A stretch of 64,000 nt of DNA, from the NCBI GenBank assembly GCA_004556395.1, contig SFHK01000009.1:1-64000 (forward strand), given 5' to 3'. Positions 45,876 through 54,693 of this stretch are shown here, one piece after another (within the stretch, counting starts at the first letter, position 1; each line of letters starts with the position of its first letter). Position numbers and translations under genes: made by a program. Source of the stretch: Clostridiales bacterium. GTDB lineage: Bacteria > Bacillota > Clostridia > Christensenellales > Aristaeellaceae. Under the pieces are notes generated by a model, which saw nothing but the letters and a program-made list of their open reading frames with translations, ran no database searches and was not told where the DNA came from.

Positions 45876-47979
45876 CTTTCTCGGCCTCCCTGATTTTGCG
45901 GCTGGTTCCGAAGTAGCGAATGAACAGGTTCATGAGCAGAATCGCCGCGTAAACGATGGCGATCAGAATCGTCGCGTACGCGCAGGACACGCCGTACGCG
46001 CCCTTTTCCGACAGCTCGTTGATTCGGCAGGTAATCAGCAGGTACTGCGGCGTTACCAGCAGAATGATGGCGGAAATGGCGGTGATCGAGCGCACGAACG
46101 TGGTGACGATGCCGGAGAAGAACGAATCCTTGATCAGCGGCAGCGTGACGCTCATGAACACCTTTCCGCTGTTCGCGCCCAGATCGTAGGCGGATTCCTC
46201 GATGGACTTGTCAATCTGTCTCAGCGCCGAAATGCCGCTGCGCGTGCCCACCGGCAGCGAGCGCACAATGAACACAATCACCAGAATCGCGCCTGTGCCG
46301 TAAATGCCCTGCAAAAACCCCGTGCGGAACACGCCGCCGGAGAAGCCGCGGATGTAGCCCACGCCCAGCACCGTGCCTGGCACGGCCATCGCCAGAATGG
46401 ACACAAACTCAATGAAGCCGCGCCCGCGGAAGCGCTTTTTGACCACCAGATAGGAAATCACCATCGAGAACAGCGCCGTGATGGGCGAGGCGATCAGCGA
46501 AAGGATGAACGAATCCTTGAACGCCTTCATGCCGTTGTCGCGGAACAGCTCCTGATAATGCACAAGGCTCAGATGATAATCCTTGCCCCACAGCTTGAAC
46601 AGCGAGCCGAAGGGAATCGATATGTACATCATCACCACGAACACCGACACCAGCAGGCACAGGATCGTCAGCGGCATGCGCACGCTCTTTTCCTCAATCG
46701 GCACACGCGCGCGGCTGGCCTTGCCGGTCAGCGTCGCGGCCGTCTTCGCCTCCAGCCAGTATTTCTGCGCGATGAACAGGAACACCGTCAGCGACAGAAG
46801 CACCAGCGCCATGGCCGCCGCGCCGTTGGTATCATAGGTACCGCCGGTAAAGCGCAGGTAGATGGCCGTCGCCAGCGTATCCGCCGAGCCGCCGATGATC
46901 ATCGGGTTCGCGAAATCGGCCACGGACTCGATGAACGTGACCAGAAACGCGTTTCCGAGACCCGGCAGAAGCAGCGGCAGCGTGACCGTGCGGAACACAT
47001 GCCAGCGGGACGCGCCCATATCGCGCGCGGCCTCCTCCATCGACGGGTCGATGTTCTTCAGCAGACCCTTCAGCATCAGATAGCACACAGGGAAGAACGT
47101 CATCGTCTGCACGATGATGATGCCCTTCAGGCCGTAAATGTCGCTGTCATAGATGCCCAGAATCTGCCGCGTCAGAAGGCCGCTCTTGCCGAACAGCAGA
47201 ATCATGGACAGCGACAGCACGAACGGCGGCGAAACCACCGGCAGCATCGAAACGAGGTCGAACAGCTTTTTGAGAACGCGGGAACGAACGCGCACATAGC
47301 AGTCCACATAGGCGAACAGAAGTCCGACCAGCGTGGAGCCCAGTCCCGTCACAAAGCCGATAATGAGCGAATTGGTCAGCGCGTTCAAGAACGTATAATC
47401 GCCCACCAGCTTTTTAAAGGCGCTGAAGGTCACGCGCGTATTGTCCGAGCGGAAGTACAGCTTCGCGCCCGCCTTTATGTGCGTCCACGCTTCGGAAGCG
47501 GGAAGGCTCTTGAACATCTGAACCGTGTATTCAATAAAATCTGAGGACGCCGCGCCCTCCGTCTGCTTGACCACGCGGTTGAACGCCTGCTTGCCCGCGT
47601 TCAGCGCGCCGGTCGCCGCCTGCCATTTTTCCTTGGCGGCAACTACCTCGGGGTCGCTCGCGTAATCCTCGCTTTCCGCCTTCTTGCGGTCGCGAACCGC
47701 GTCATACGCGGCCTTGGTTTCGTTTTTCGCGGTTTGCAAATCTTCAATGGCAAACTTTTCGTAGTTGTAGTCGTTTACTCTCTGCTTGACGTTTTCCTCA
47801 TAGTACGCCGCAACATCGCCCATGCGGTCGGGCGCCATCACACTCTCCACCAGCAGCATCGTCAGTGGATAAAGGATGAACAGGGCAAGGAACACGATCA
47901 AAAATACGATTGCGGTCAGCATGATCGGATCCGCAAAAAACTTCTTTCTGTCCAGTCGGGCACTCTGTCTCCCTGCCAA
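45868..47979 (-). CDS. ABC transporter permease, fused double-domain (FbpB-like)
   Basis: The 703-aa protein contains two binding-protein-dependent permease domains, with about twelve membrane segments; each has an EAA loop (EEAARDMGASRWHVF and EESAYDLGANSGKVF). An unusual insertion of about 120 soluble, partly coiled residues follows the first segment (about 50-170). The start is TTG at 47979 with GGGGGAG six bases upstream. It forms the channel for the substrate delivered by the binding protein encoded upstream. Confidence 0.9.
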
Positions 47980-48027
47980 CGGTACTCCCCCTTCATTCCT
48001 TGCCTGCGGAACGTTTCCAGAATCCGT

Positions 48028-48053
48028 ATGGGGACGGCCGAAGCCGTCCCCAC
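48028..48053 (-). repeat. Intercistronic UUCG hairpin
   Basis: GGGGACGGC-TTCG-GCCGTCCCC on the minus strand is a perfect 9-bp stem with an extra-stable UUCG tetraloop and no T run after it. It lies just past the binding-protein stop and probably protects that part of the mRNA, raising binding protein over permease. Confidence 0.7.
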
Positions 48054-48072
48054 GCGGATGTCGACGAACGGA

Positions 48073-49191
48073 TTATTCGGTCTTGAAACGGGCGTCGGCC
48101 GCCTCGCCCAGCGCGGTGAAGAAGTCCGCCACGTACTTGGTGGTGTTCGCCTTGGCGTCTTCAAAGTCGTAGTTGATCACGTTCTCGGGATCGAGACCGA
48201 AGGGCTCGACCGCCGCGGGCTGATGCGCGTTCTTGAGCACCAGGAACTGGAAGCTCTCCGCGTCGTCGGCCAGCTCCACGCACTCGGGAGACAGCGCGTA
48301 TTCAATCCACAGCTTCGCAGCCGCTTCGTGCGCGCAGCCGTCGAAAATGGCGGTCGCGCCGACTTCGTAGGACGTGCCTTCCTCGGGGATGATCAGGCCG
48401 ATGTTGTTGTAGCCCTTCAGAATCTGGGTGATGCCGTCATGCAGGAAGCCGATGCCGATGACGCACTCGCCGGTGCCGACGTTCTTGGAGGGGCCGGAGC
48501 CGGACTTGGTGTACTGCTCGATGTTCTTGTCCAGCTTCACGAAGTACTCCATCGCCTGATCGTGGCCCAGCATCTGAACCATCGTGTTGATGACCAGCTT
48601 GGCCGTGCCGGCGGTGTTGGGGTTGGACAGCCAGATGAGACCCTTGTACTTCTCGTCCAGCAGATCGTTCCAGCCCTTGGGCGCTTCAAGGTTCATGCGG
48701 GCAAGCTCGTCCGTGTTGACCATGAAGCCCAGGATTCCCTTGTAGATGCCGTACCAGTAACCGTCCGCGTCGCGATAGGTGTCGGCGGTCAGGTTGCGGG
48801 CGTTGACGGCCTCATACGCCATCAGGAAGCCGTTCTTGGCGCTCTCGTTGTAGGGATCGGTCGTGCCGCCGAACCACACGTCCGCGGACGGATTGTGGTT
48901 TTCCTCGGCGATCTTGCCCTGAACCTCGCCGGTGGACAGGCGCTGATAGGAAACCTTCAGGCCGGTGATCTCGGCGAAGTGGTTGGCAGCCGCGGCTACG
49001 TAAGGCTCTTCGCAGCTTCCGTAAACGACGAGCTCGCCCTCGACGCGCGCTTCATCGATCAGGTCGACCAGAGAATCGTCGCCAGCCAGCAGCTTGGACA
49101 GATCCTCGGCGCTCATTTCGTCGGCGAACGCCACGGACGCGGCCGTGAACGCCAACGCGAGAACCAGAACCAGAGAAACGAGTTTCTTCAT
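48073..49191 (-). CDS. Extracellular solute-binding protein family 1 (Fe3+/phosphonate-type)
   Basis: The 372-aa protein has a type I signal peptide (cleavage after VAFA, residues 1-22) without a lipobox cysteine. EGELVVYGSCEEPYV and the ADVWFGGTTDPY region match periplasmic iron- or aminoethylphosphonate-binding proteins. It delivers the substrate to the permease/ATPase encoded downstream. AAAGGAG precedes the ATG at 49191; a longer frame starts before the -10 element and is not used. Lack of a lipid anchor raises the question of how it stays at the cell surface. Confidence 0.88.
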   Translation of the reverse strand: MKKLVSLVLVLALAFTAASVAFADEMSAEDLSKLLAGDDSLVDLIDEARVEGELVVYGSCEEPYVAAAANHFAEITGLKVSYQRLSTGEVQGKIAEENHNPSADVWFGGTTDPYNESAKNGFLMAYEAVNARNLTADTYRDADGYWYGIYKGILGFMVNTDELARMNLEAPKGWNDLLDEKYKGLIWLSNPNTAGTAKLVINTMVQMLGHDQAMEYFVKLDKNIEQYTKSGSGPSKNVGTGECVIGIGFLHDGITQILKGYNNIGLIIPEEGTSYEVGATAIFDGCAHEAAAKLWIEYALSPECVELADDAESFQFLVLKNAHQPAAVEPFGLDPENVINYDFEDAKANTTKYVADFFTALGEAADARFKTE

Positions 49192-49224
49192 GAATGGGTA
49201 TCTCCTTTCAAATGTTGTGACTGT

Positions 49225-49254
49225 ATTATATTCTTCTACGGTACAGGTTGTCAA
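49225..49254 (-). promoter_or_regulatory. Promoter of the ABC transporter operon
   Basis: Perfect TTGACA and TATAAT, 18 bases apart on the minus strand. Confidence 0.75.
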
Positions 49255-49288
49255 GTATCCCCAATCAATTTCCGGCGCACGATTTGCG

Positions 49289-49317
49289 TTGACAGCTCCG
49301 CGCGCGGCATGTATACT
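49289..49317 (+). promoter_or_regulatory. Promoter of the Cys/Pro-rich small gene
   Basis: TTGACA and TATACT are 17 bases apart on the plus strand, 27 bases before the ATG at 49344. Confidence 0.7.
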
Positions 49318-49343
49318 GAAAGCCCCGAAAGGAGATGCGTTTC

Positions 49344-49565
49344 ATGAACCCGTGCAAGCCCCTGTATCCGCCGCCCTGGTGGGCGACGCCGGAGCCCGCG
49401 CCGCCCTGCCGCCCGAGCTGCTTTCCGCCCTGCGGAGAGGAATTCATCGTGCGCTTTGTGGGTACGGACTGCGACGGCAACGCGCTGTACTGCGTTCGCC
49501 GCCGCCGGCCGCCGTGCGAGCCGCGCCCCTGCGGGCCGCAGCCCCGCGTTTGGTCGAACCGCTGA
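49344..49565 (+). CDS. Small Cys/Pro/Arg-rich protein of unknown function
   Basis: A 73-aa protein with eight cysteines and many prolines, arranged as PPPWW, CRPSCFPPC and PPCEPRPCGPQP around a short core EEFIVRFVGTDCDG. A near-consensus promoter and AAAGGAG nine bases upstream of the ATG at 49344 argue that it is expressed. I do not recognise a family. Cys/Pro-rich small proteins occur in spore coats and as metal or disulfide scaffolds, so a sporulation role is possible but unproven. A weak hairpin follows (49586-49609). Confidence 0.65.
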   Translation: MNPCKPLYPPPWWATPEPAPPCRPSCFPPCGEEFIVRFVGTDCDGNALYCVRRRRPPCEPRPCGPQPRVWSNR

Positions 49566-49585
49566 GCCTGCCAAAACGACCCTTG

Positions 49586-49609
49586 GCCGTCCCGAAACCG
49601 GGACGGCCT
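49586..49609 (+). terminator. Weak hairpin after the Cys/Pro-rich gene
   Basis: GGCCGTCCCG and CGGGACGGCC with a 3-4 base loop, without a T run; the Nudix gene may be partly read through. Confidence 0.45.
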
Positions 49610-49626
49610 TCACGAAAGGAAACCGT

Positions 49627-50181
49627 ATGAAGTACCTTGATGATCTCAGGCTCTTCCAGCCGCTGTGCGAGCAGGAGGAAGTCGACCACGCGCTGATGCT
49701 TCAGGAAGCCGGGCGCATGCCTGTGAAAATTCTCACGCGTGAAAGCGCGCTTTTGCACATGACGGCCTCCGCGATGGTGGTAAACCCCGCGCGCACGCAT
49801 GTGCTGATGGCCTATCACAACATCTACGGCACATGGGCGTGGACGGGCGGCCATGCCGACGGCGAAAGCGACCTGCTTGCCGTCGCGCGGCGCGAAGCGC
49901 AGGAGGAAACCCGCATCGAGCATCTTACGCCCATCCAGACCGGCGCAATTTCGCTGGAAATTCTGGACGTGCCCTCCCACGTCAAGCGCGGGCGGTTCGT
50001 TCCCTGCCACCTGCACCTGAACATGACCTACGCCTTCGTCGGAGACGACCGCGACGCGCTTCAGAACAAGGCGGACGAAAACCGCGCCGTCCAGTGGCTT
50101 CCTATCGATAAGCTCGCGGACTTCGTCGCGGAGCCCGCGATGCTTCCCATCTACCGGAAAATCCTTCAGCGCATCATTTGA
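49627..50181 (+). CDS. Nudix hydrolase
   Basis: The 184-aa protein carries a Nudix box at about 74-96: GHADGESDLLAVARREAQEET gives the REAQEE core that binds Mg2+, although the earlier conserved Glu position is Ser. Such enzymes split nucleoside diphosphates linked to other groups. The N-terminal 50 residues (DHALMLQEAGRM, LHMTASAMVVN) are shared with small unassigned Nudix proteins in Firmicutes. GAAAGG lies upstream of the ATG. Confidence 0.87.
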   Translation: MKYLDDLRLFQPLCEQEEVDHALMLQEAGRMPVKILTRESALLHMTASAMVVNPARTHVLMAYHNIYGTWAWTGGHADGESDLLAVARREAQEETRIEHLTPIQTGAISLEILDVPSHVKRGRFVPCHLHLNMTYAFVGDDRDALQNKADENRAVQWLPIDKLADFVAEPAMLPIYRKILQRII

Positions 50182-50185
50182 CGCG

Positions 50186-51154
50186 TTACGACCACAGCTT
50201 TTCAATCGCCACATCTTTATAATAGTGATCGATGATCTGCTTCGCGTCCTGTCCGTCCTTCGCCATGGCATACGCGCCCCACTGGGACATGCCCACGCCG
50301 TGGCCGTAGCCCTTGCCGGTGAACGTGATCTCGTCGCCATCCTGCGAAATATCGGTGATCAGGGTGGATTTGAACTTGTCAGCGCCCAGACGGATGCGCA
50401 GCGTCGCGGCGCTGACCGTCTTCCCGCCGATTTCCAGTGTCTGCGCGCGGCCGGATTCGCCGGTGTCGCCCACGGCCACCGTCTGAACGGTTTCCACCGG
50501 CACGCCCGCCTCCTTCATCGCCTCGCGGATTTCGTCGCGGGTGAACGTCGCCTTCCACTCCTTCACGCTATCCGGCGCTTCCTCGGATTCCATGCCGTTC
50601 ACGCTCTCGGTGTACGGCGGGTTTTCCTTGTAGTCCAGACTTACCGTGGGCAGCTCCGTCCTGCCGCCGGAATGCGCGTGGAACCACGTGTTGGCGATTT
50701 CGCCGTCATAGCTCACGATCTCGCCGCGCGTGGCCGCAACCGCCGCGCGAATCCGGTCATCCACCAGCTTGGGCGCGTAGGCCTGCGCCTCGGTCACATC
50801 GGTGGAAATATCCGCGTTCTCATACATGGAATCCTTGGTTTCCACAAACTTGAGCACGAACGTGCGCGCCAGAATCGCCTGCGCCTTCAGCGCTTCCTCC
50901 GGCCAGTCGGAGCGCATTTCGCCCGCGAGCACGCCTTCCAGATAGCTTTCAATGTCCATCTGCATCGTGCGCTCGTCGTTCAGGTCATACACGTTCAATA
51001 CCGGCACGCCGTTTTCGTCCAGCTTCAGCTTTTCCGGAAGCTGCGGCGTCTTTGCCTCTTCCTTCGTTTCCTCCTTCGTCGCCGACTGCATGCAGCCGGT
51101 CATGCACGCCAGCACCAGCGCGCAAACCGCCAGAATCGCCCAAAATCTCTTCAT
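50186..51154 (-). CDS. SpoIID/LytB domain protein
   Basis: The 322-aa protein has a hydrophobic N-terminus with LACMTGC, a lipobox-like cysteine at about 21, and the SpoIID domain: SYLEGVLAGEM (with the Glu of SpoIID lytic transglycosylases), KAQAILARTF, WFHAHSGGRTE, and the end GYGHGVGMSQWGAYAMA. SpoIID enzymes cut glycan strands during engulfment. Without the spoIIR or spoIIQ context, paralogues cannot be told apart. A hairpin overlaps its ribosome site. Confidence 0.88.
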   Translation of the reverse strand: MKRFWAILAVCALVLACMTGCMQSATKEETKEEAKTPQLPEKLKLDENGVPVLNVYDLNDERTMQMDIESYLEGVLAGEMRSDWPEEALKAQAILARTFVLKFVETKDSMYENADISTDVTEAQAYAPKLVDDRIRAAVAATRGEIVSYDGEIANTWFHAHSGGRTELPTVSLDYKENPPYTESVNGMESEEAPDSVKEWKATFTRDEIREAMKEAGVPVETVQTVAVGDTGESGRAQTLEIGGKTVSAATLRIRLGADKFKSTLITDISQDGDEITFTGKGYGHGVGMSQWGAYAMAKDGQDAKQIIDHYYKDVAIEKLWS

Positions 51155-51155
51155 G

Positions 51156-51187
51156 AAAAAACCTCCTTCGGCAAAATCCGACGGAGG
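51156..51187 (-). terminator. Terminator-like hairpin covering the SpoIID-family ribosome site
   Basis: On the minus strand CCTCCGTCGG-ATTTTG-CCGAAGGAGG is followed by TTTTTT and then C-ATG. The GGAGG of the ribosome site is the 3' arm of the stem, so the element could stop radA transcripts and also hide the ribosome site. Confidence 0.65.
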
Positions 51188-51211
51188 TAAGTGTGCCCAG
51201 CGTTCTCAAAA

Positions 51212-52606
51212 TTATGAACGCGCGCGGCCGGGATTGTTATAGATTCCCAGCAGCTTCAGCGCGTCAAACAGCGTTTCCGCGCCGATGGCGTTCATGCCCT
51301 CCGGCACGCGGATGCCGCGCAGGTTCGATTTCGGCAGGATGACGTTCTGAAAGCCCAGCCGCATGCACTCGGAAAGCCGCCGTTCCGCATGCGGCACAGC
51401 GCGCAGCTCGCCCGCCAGGCCCACCTCGCCCATGACTGCCCAGTCCGGCCCGAGCATCAGGTTTCGGGAGGACGACGCCACCGCGGCGCACACGGCCAGA
51501 TCAGCCGCCGGCTCCGTAAGCGTCATGCCGCCCGCGATGTTGATGTACACGTCCTGATTATATAAGGTAAGCGCCGCGCGCTTTTCCAGCACGGCCAGCA
51601 AAAGGAACAGCCTTCCCACCTCAATGCCGCTGGACATGCGCCGGGGATTGCCGAACACCGTGGGCGTAACCAGCGCCTGCACGTCGGTCAGAAGCGGGCG
51701 CGTGCCCTCCATCGCGCACATCACAACGCAGCCGCTCGCGTCGTGCGCGCGCTCGGACAGAAGCGTTTCGGACGCGTTCGTCACCTCGCGCATGCCCTCG
51801 CCCGTCATTTCGAACATACCCAGCTCGTTCACGGAGCCGAAGCGGTTCTTCACCGCGCGCAGCAGCCGATACTGGCTCGAACGATCGCCCTCGAAATACA
51901 ATACCGCGTCCACCATGTGCTCCAGCACGCGCGGTCCGGCAATCGCGCCTTCCTTCGTCACATGTCCCACGAGGAACACGGCGCAGTCGTTCATCTTCGC
52001 GAGCCGCATGATGTGCGCCGCGCATTCCCGCACCTGCGACACGCTGCCCGGCGCGGAGGAAATGTCCGTTCGGTACATCGTCTGAATCGAGTCGATCACC
52101 ATGGCGCGCGGCTGAATGGCCAGCATGCGCTCCTCGATGATGGACACGTCGTTTTCCGCCAGCACGTAAAAGCCGCTGCCGTCCGCGCCCAGACGCGTCG
52201 CGCGCAGCTTGATCTGCCGCATCGATTCCTCGCCGGAGACGTACAGCACCTTGTCGCCCCGGGCGGAAAGGTTCGCCGAAAGCTGCGTAAGCAGCGTGCT
52301 CTTGCCGATGCCGGGGTCGCCGCCGACCAGCACGATGCTGCCCTCCACCACGCCGCCGCCCAGCACGCGATCCAGTTCGCCGATGCCGCTGGACATGCGT
52401 GCGGCCGCTTCGTCGGGAATCTCGCCGATCGGCAGCGCCATGCCGCCGCGCCCCGGCGCGCGCTTCAGCTTTTTCTCTTCCACCTCCGGCTGCTGAACCT
52501 CTTCAGCAAAGGTGTTCCATTTGCCGCAGTCCGGGCATTTGCCCAGCCACTTGGGGGTCGTGTAGCCGCATTCGCCGCATACGTACATCGTCTTGCTCTT
52601 CGCCAT
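51212..52606 (-). CDS. radA: DNA repair protein RadA
   Basis: The 464-aa protein has an N-terminal four-Cys zinc finger (CGECGY...CPDCGKW), RecA-like ATPase with Walker A GGDPGIGKST, the RadA motif KNRFGSVNELG, and a C-terminal Lon-like domain (GGMTLTEPAADLAVCAAV). It promotes branch migration in recombination repair. AGGCAAA... upstream is a weak site, but the zinc finger requires this start. Confidence 0.96.
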   Translation of the reverse strand: MAKSKTMYVCGECGYTTPKWLGKCPDCGKWNTFAEEVQQPEVEEKKLKRAPGRGGMALPIGEIPDEAAARMSSGIGELDRVLGGGVVEGSIVLVGGDPGIGKSTLLTQLSANLSARGDKVLYVSGEESMRQIKLRATRLGADGSGFYVLAENDVSIIEERMLAIQPRAMVIDSIQTMYRTDISSAPGSVSQVRECAAHIMRLAKMNDCAVFLVGHVTKEGAIAGPRVLEHMVDAVLYFEGDRSSQYRLLRAVKNRFGSVNELGMFEMTGEGMREVTNASETLLSERAHDASGCVVMCAMEGTRPLLTDVQALVTPTVFGNPRRMSSGIEVGRLFLLLAVLEKRAALTLYNQDVYINIAGGMTLTEPAADLAVCAAVASSSRNLMLGPDWAVMGEVGLAGELRAVPHAERRLSECMRLGFQNVILPKSNLRGIRVPEGMNAIGAETLFDALKLLGIYNNPGRARS

Positions 52607-52640
52607 TTTGCCTACCGCCTAACATTCGCAATGTGATTTT

Positions 52641-52669
52641 ATTATATCACATCTTGCCGATTTCGCCAA
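52641..52669 (-). promoter_or_regulatory. radA promoter
   Basis: TTGGCG and TATAAT 17 bases apart on the minus strand. It overlaps the divergent promoter on the plus strand. Confidence 0.65.
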
Positions 52670-52682
52670 TTCGATTTATAAT
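52654..52682 (+). promoter_or_regulatory. Promoter of the metallophosphoesterase gene
   Basis: TTGCCG and TATAAT 17 bases apart on the plus strand, interlocked with the radA promoter, so the two may compete. Confidence 0.6.
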
Positions 52683-52717
52683 AGAATTCTACGATTACAG
52701 GGAAAGGATTTGTCCAC

Positions 52718-53965
52718 ATGCCCGAAGACGCGAAACGCCGAAATTCCAGAAAGAAGAAAAAGCGGAAGGCCGCCAAAAAGCGCTCCTTCTTTCAATCCAT
52801 ATTCTCAGCCGTCAAGTACGTCGTTCTCTCCATCAACCGCTACACCACGCGCACCGACGACCGCGGGCCCGACCGCGAGTTTCATCTGGGGCGGCACAAG
52901 CTCACCTTCGTCGGCTTCATGGCGCTTCTGCTGGTGGTGCTGGTCGTAATTCTGCTGGCCTTTAACGGGCACTCGGTAAAGGTCGCCAACGAATCGATCA
53001 TCGTCACCGGCCTGCCGGACGATTTCGAGGGCTACCGCATTCTGCACATCTCCGACCTTGCCGGAAAGAACTTCGGCGAGGGACAGTCCACGCTGATGCG
53101 CGTGATTGACAATCTGTCGTATAACGCGGTGGTGCTGACCGGCGACATGGTCGGCAAAAGCGGCGACCCGCAGCCGCTATACGACCTGATTGAGGCGCTC
53201 GGCACGCGCAGACCCGTTTACTTCATCGCCGGAGACAGCGACCCCGCGCCCCTGCGCACGGAAGCGCGCGACAATTCGCTCGGCACGATGACGCTCAATC
53301 AGATGGTGCTCAGCGACTGGGTGCTGGGCGCGATCGAGCGCGGCGCCATCTATGTGGACTGCCCGCAGCGCATCACGAAGGGCTCCTCGACGCTCTGGCT
53401 GCTGCCGGACACGCTTCTGAACCTGAACGTCACCCAGACGCTCGACGAGCTCAAGGAAGAGGTTGAGCAGGAGACGGACAGCATGCTGATCGGCATTGAG
53501 GAAAGCTACGTGTCACTCCCCTTCACCAACTACCGGATGAACGTCATGAGCAAGTCGGCGGCGCTGATTTCCTCCGTGTCCTCGCAGGATCTGATTCTCA
53601 TGCTCTCGCACGAGGTGCCCACCGATTCCCAGCTGCTGGATTCGCAGAAGGCGCTGTCTTCGCAGGATATGAAGAGCTACTTCCTCTCGCCCGATCTGGT
53701 GCTCGGCGGCCATTACTGCGGCGGCGAATGGAAGTTCCCGCCCTTCGGCGCGCTGTACATCAATTCGCGCACGCTCCCGCGCTACGGCTGGTTCCCGGAT
53801 CAGAAGTACGTCGAGGGGCAGCGCACCGTCGGAAGCTCCATCGTGTACGTAACGCCCGGCCTCGGCACCAACGGCTCCACGCTTCTCGGCTTCCGCCTGC
53901 TGAATCCCCCGCGCGTTTCGCTGATCACCCTTACCGGCGAGCTCCCGTCGAGCCTGCTCAACTGA
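52718..53965 (+). CDS. Membrane-anchored metallophosphoesterase
   Basis: The 415-aa protein has a very basic N-terminus (1-25), one membrane segment (about 65-88, FMALLLVVLVVILLAF), and an outside calcineurin-like domain: ILHISDLAG, VVLTGDMVG, FIAGDSD and GGHYCGGE. The canonical D-x-H is replaced by SDLAG, so a metal ligand may be missing (His changed to Ala). The substrate is unknown. It is a single gene with its own promoter and terminator. Confidence 0.8.
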   Translation: MPEDAKRRNSRKKKKRKAAKKRSFFQSIFSAVKYVVLSINRYTTRTDDRGPDREFHLGRHKLTFVGFMALLLVVLVVILLAFNGHSVKVANESIIVTGLPDDFEGYRILHISDLAGKNFGEGQSTLMRVIDNLSYNAVVLTGDMVGKSGDPQPLYDLIEALGTRRPVYFIAGDSDPAPLRTEARDNSLGTMTLNQMVLSDWVLGAIERGAIYVDCPQRITKGSSTLWLLPDTLLNLNVTQTLDELKEEVEQETDSMLIGIEESYVSLPFTNYRMNVMSKSAALISSVSSQDLILMLSHEVPTDSQLLDSQKALSSQDMKSYFLSPDLVLGGHYCGGEWKFPPFGALYINSRTLPRYGWFPDQKYVEGQRTVGSSIVYVTPGLGTNGSTLLGFRLLNPPRVSLITLTGELPSSLLN

Positions 53966-53978
53966 TCTGCTGCACACA

Positions 53979-54028
53979 GAAGGCGGCTTCCTCCACAATC
54001 CTCGCGATTGGGCGGAAGCCGCTTTTGC
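53979..54028 (+). terminator. Metallophosphoesterase terminator
   Basis: GCGGCTTCC (53983-53991) and GGAAGCCGC (54014-54022) followed by TTTT; an inner ATCCTCGCGAT stretch extends the fold. Confidence 0.7.
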
Positions 54029-54072
54029 GCAGCTCAGTCTTCTCCATCATCTGTGAAAATGGGATTTGAAGC

Positions 54073-54102
54073 CAAAAACAAAACGGACGACAACCATCCG
54101 TT
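54073..54102 (-). terminator. tRNA cluster terminator
   Basis: On the minus strand AACGGA and TCCGTT arms are followed by TTGTTTTTG, just after tRNA-Lys. Confidence 0.65.
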
Positions 54103-54113
54103 GCCGTCGCGTA

Positions 54114-54186
54114 TGACTCATCGGGGATTCGAACCCCGGACACCCTGATTAAAAGTCAGGTGCTCTACCGACTGAGCTAATGAATC
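54114..54186 (-). tRNA. tRNA-Lys (TTT)
   Basis: Full cloverleaf on the minus strand: acceptor GATTCAT/ATGAGTC with one G-T pair, D arm AGCTCAGTCGGTAGAGC, anticodon loop with TTT, T arm GGTTCGAATCC, discriminator A. The 3' CCA is not encoded. Last in the Arg-His-Gln-Lys array. Confidence 0.95.
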
Positions 54187-54191
54187 AAGTC

Positions 54192-54264
54192 CTGGGGTGG
54201 CTGGGATCGAACCAGCGAATGCGGGAGTCAAAGCCCCGTGCCTTAACCGCTTGGCTACACCCCA
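54192..54264 (-). tRNA. tRNA-Gln (TTG)
   Basis: Acceptor TGGGGTG/CACCCCA, anticodon loop CTTTGAC with anticodon TTG, T arm GGTTCGATCC, discriminator G as usual for Gln. No encoded CCA. Confidence 0.95.
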
Positions 54265-54287
54265 GCGCATTTTGATAAAAGAAAGAG

Positions 54288-54362
54288 GGTGAATAGTGGG
54301 TCTCGAACCCACGACCTCCAGGGCCACAACCTGGCACTCTAACCAACTGAGCTATATCCACC
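54288..54362 (-). tRNA. tRNA-His (GTG)
   Basis: Acceptor GTGGATA/TATTCAC with an additional 5' G (position -1) facing discriminator C, the identity mark of tRNA-His. Anticodon loop TTGTGGC contains GTG. Confidence 0.95.
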
Positions 54363-54370
54363 ATACTCTA

Positions 54371-54444
<74 letters not shown>

Positions 54445-54491
54445 AAACCAAATTCGCGGCTCGAAAGCGGAATTCCCGCTGACAGGACAGT

Positions 54492-54520
54492 ATTATATCA
54501 CCCCGAGATTGCTTTGTCTA
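54492..54520 (-). promoter_or_regulatory. tRNA cluster promoter
   Basis: TAGACA and TATAAT 17 bases apart on the minus strand, about 50 bases before tRNA-Arg. Confidence 0.75.
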
Positions 54521-54693
54521 TAGGATTTTCCACATTTGACAATTTCTTTACCTTTCACCGTCTGTCTGCTTCGAAAAGCGAACATTTTTCGCTTTGCGCG
54601 TTCGAATTAACGGCAATATGCTTATTTGCGCCGCCAGTTTGTGGTATCCTACGTATGTGCGATACGCACAGAACATAAGGGAGGAAAACCGAA

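Noticed and set aside
54118..54327. Open frame running through the tRNA genes
   Set aside because: It covers tRNA-Lys, tRNA-Gln and part of tRNA-His; the cloverleaf structures explain the sequence.
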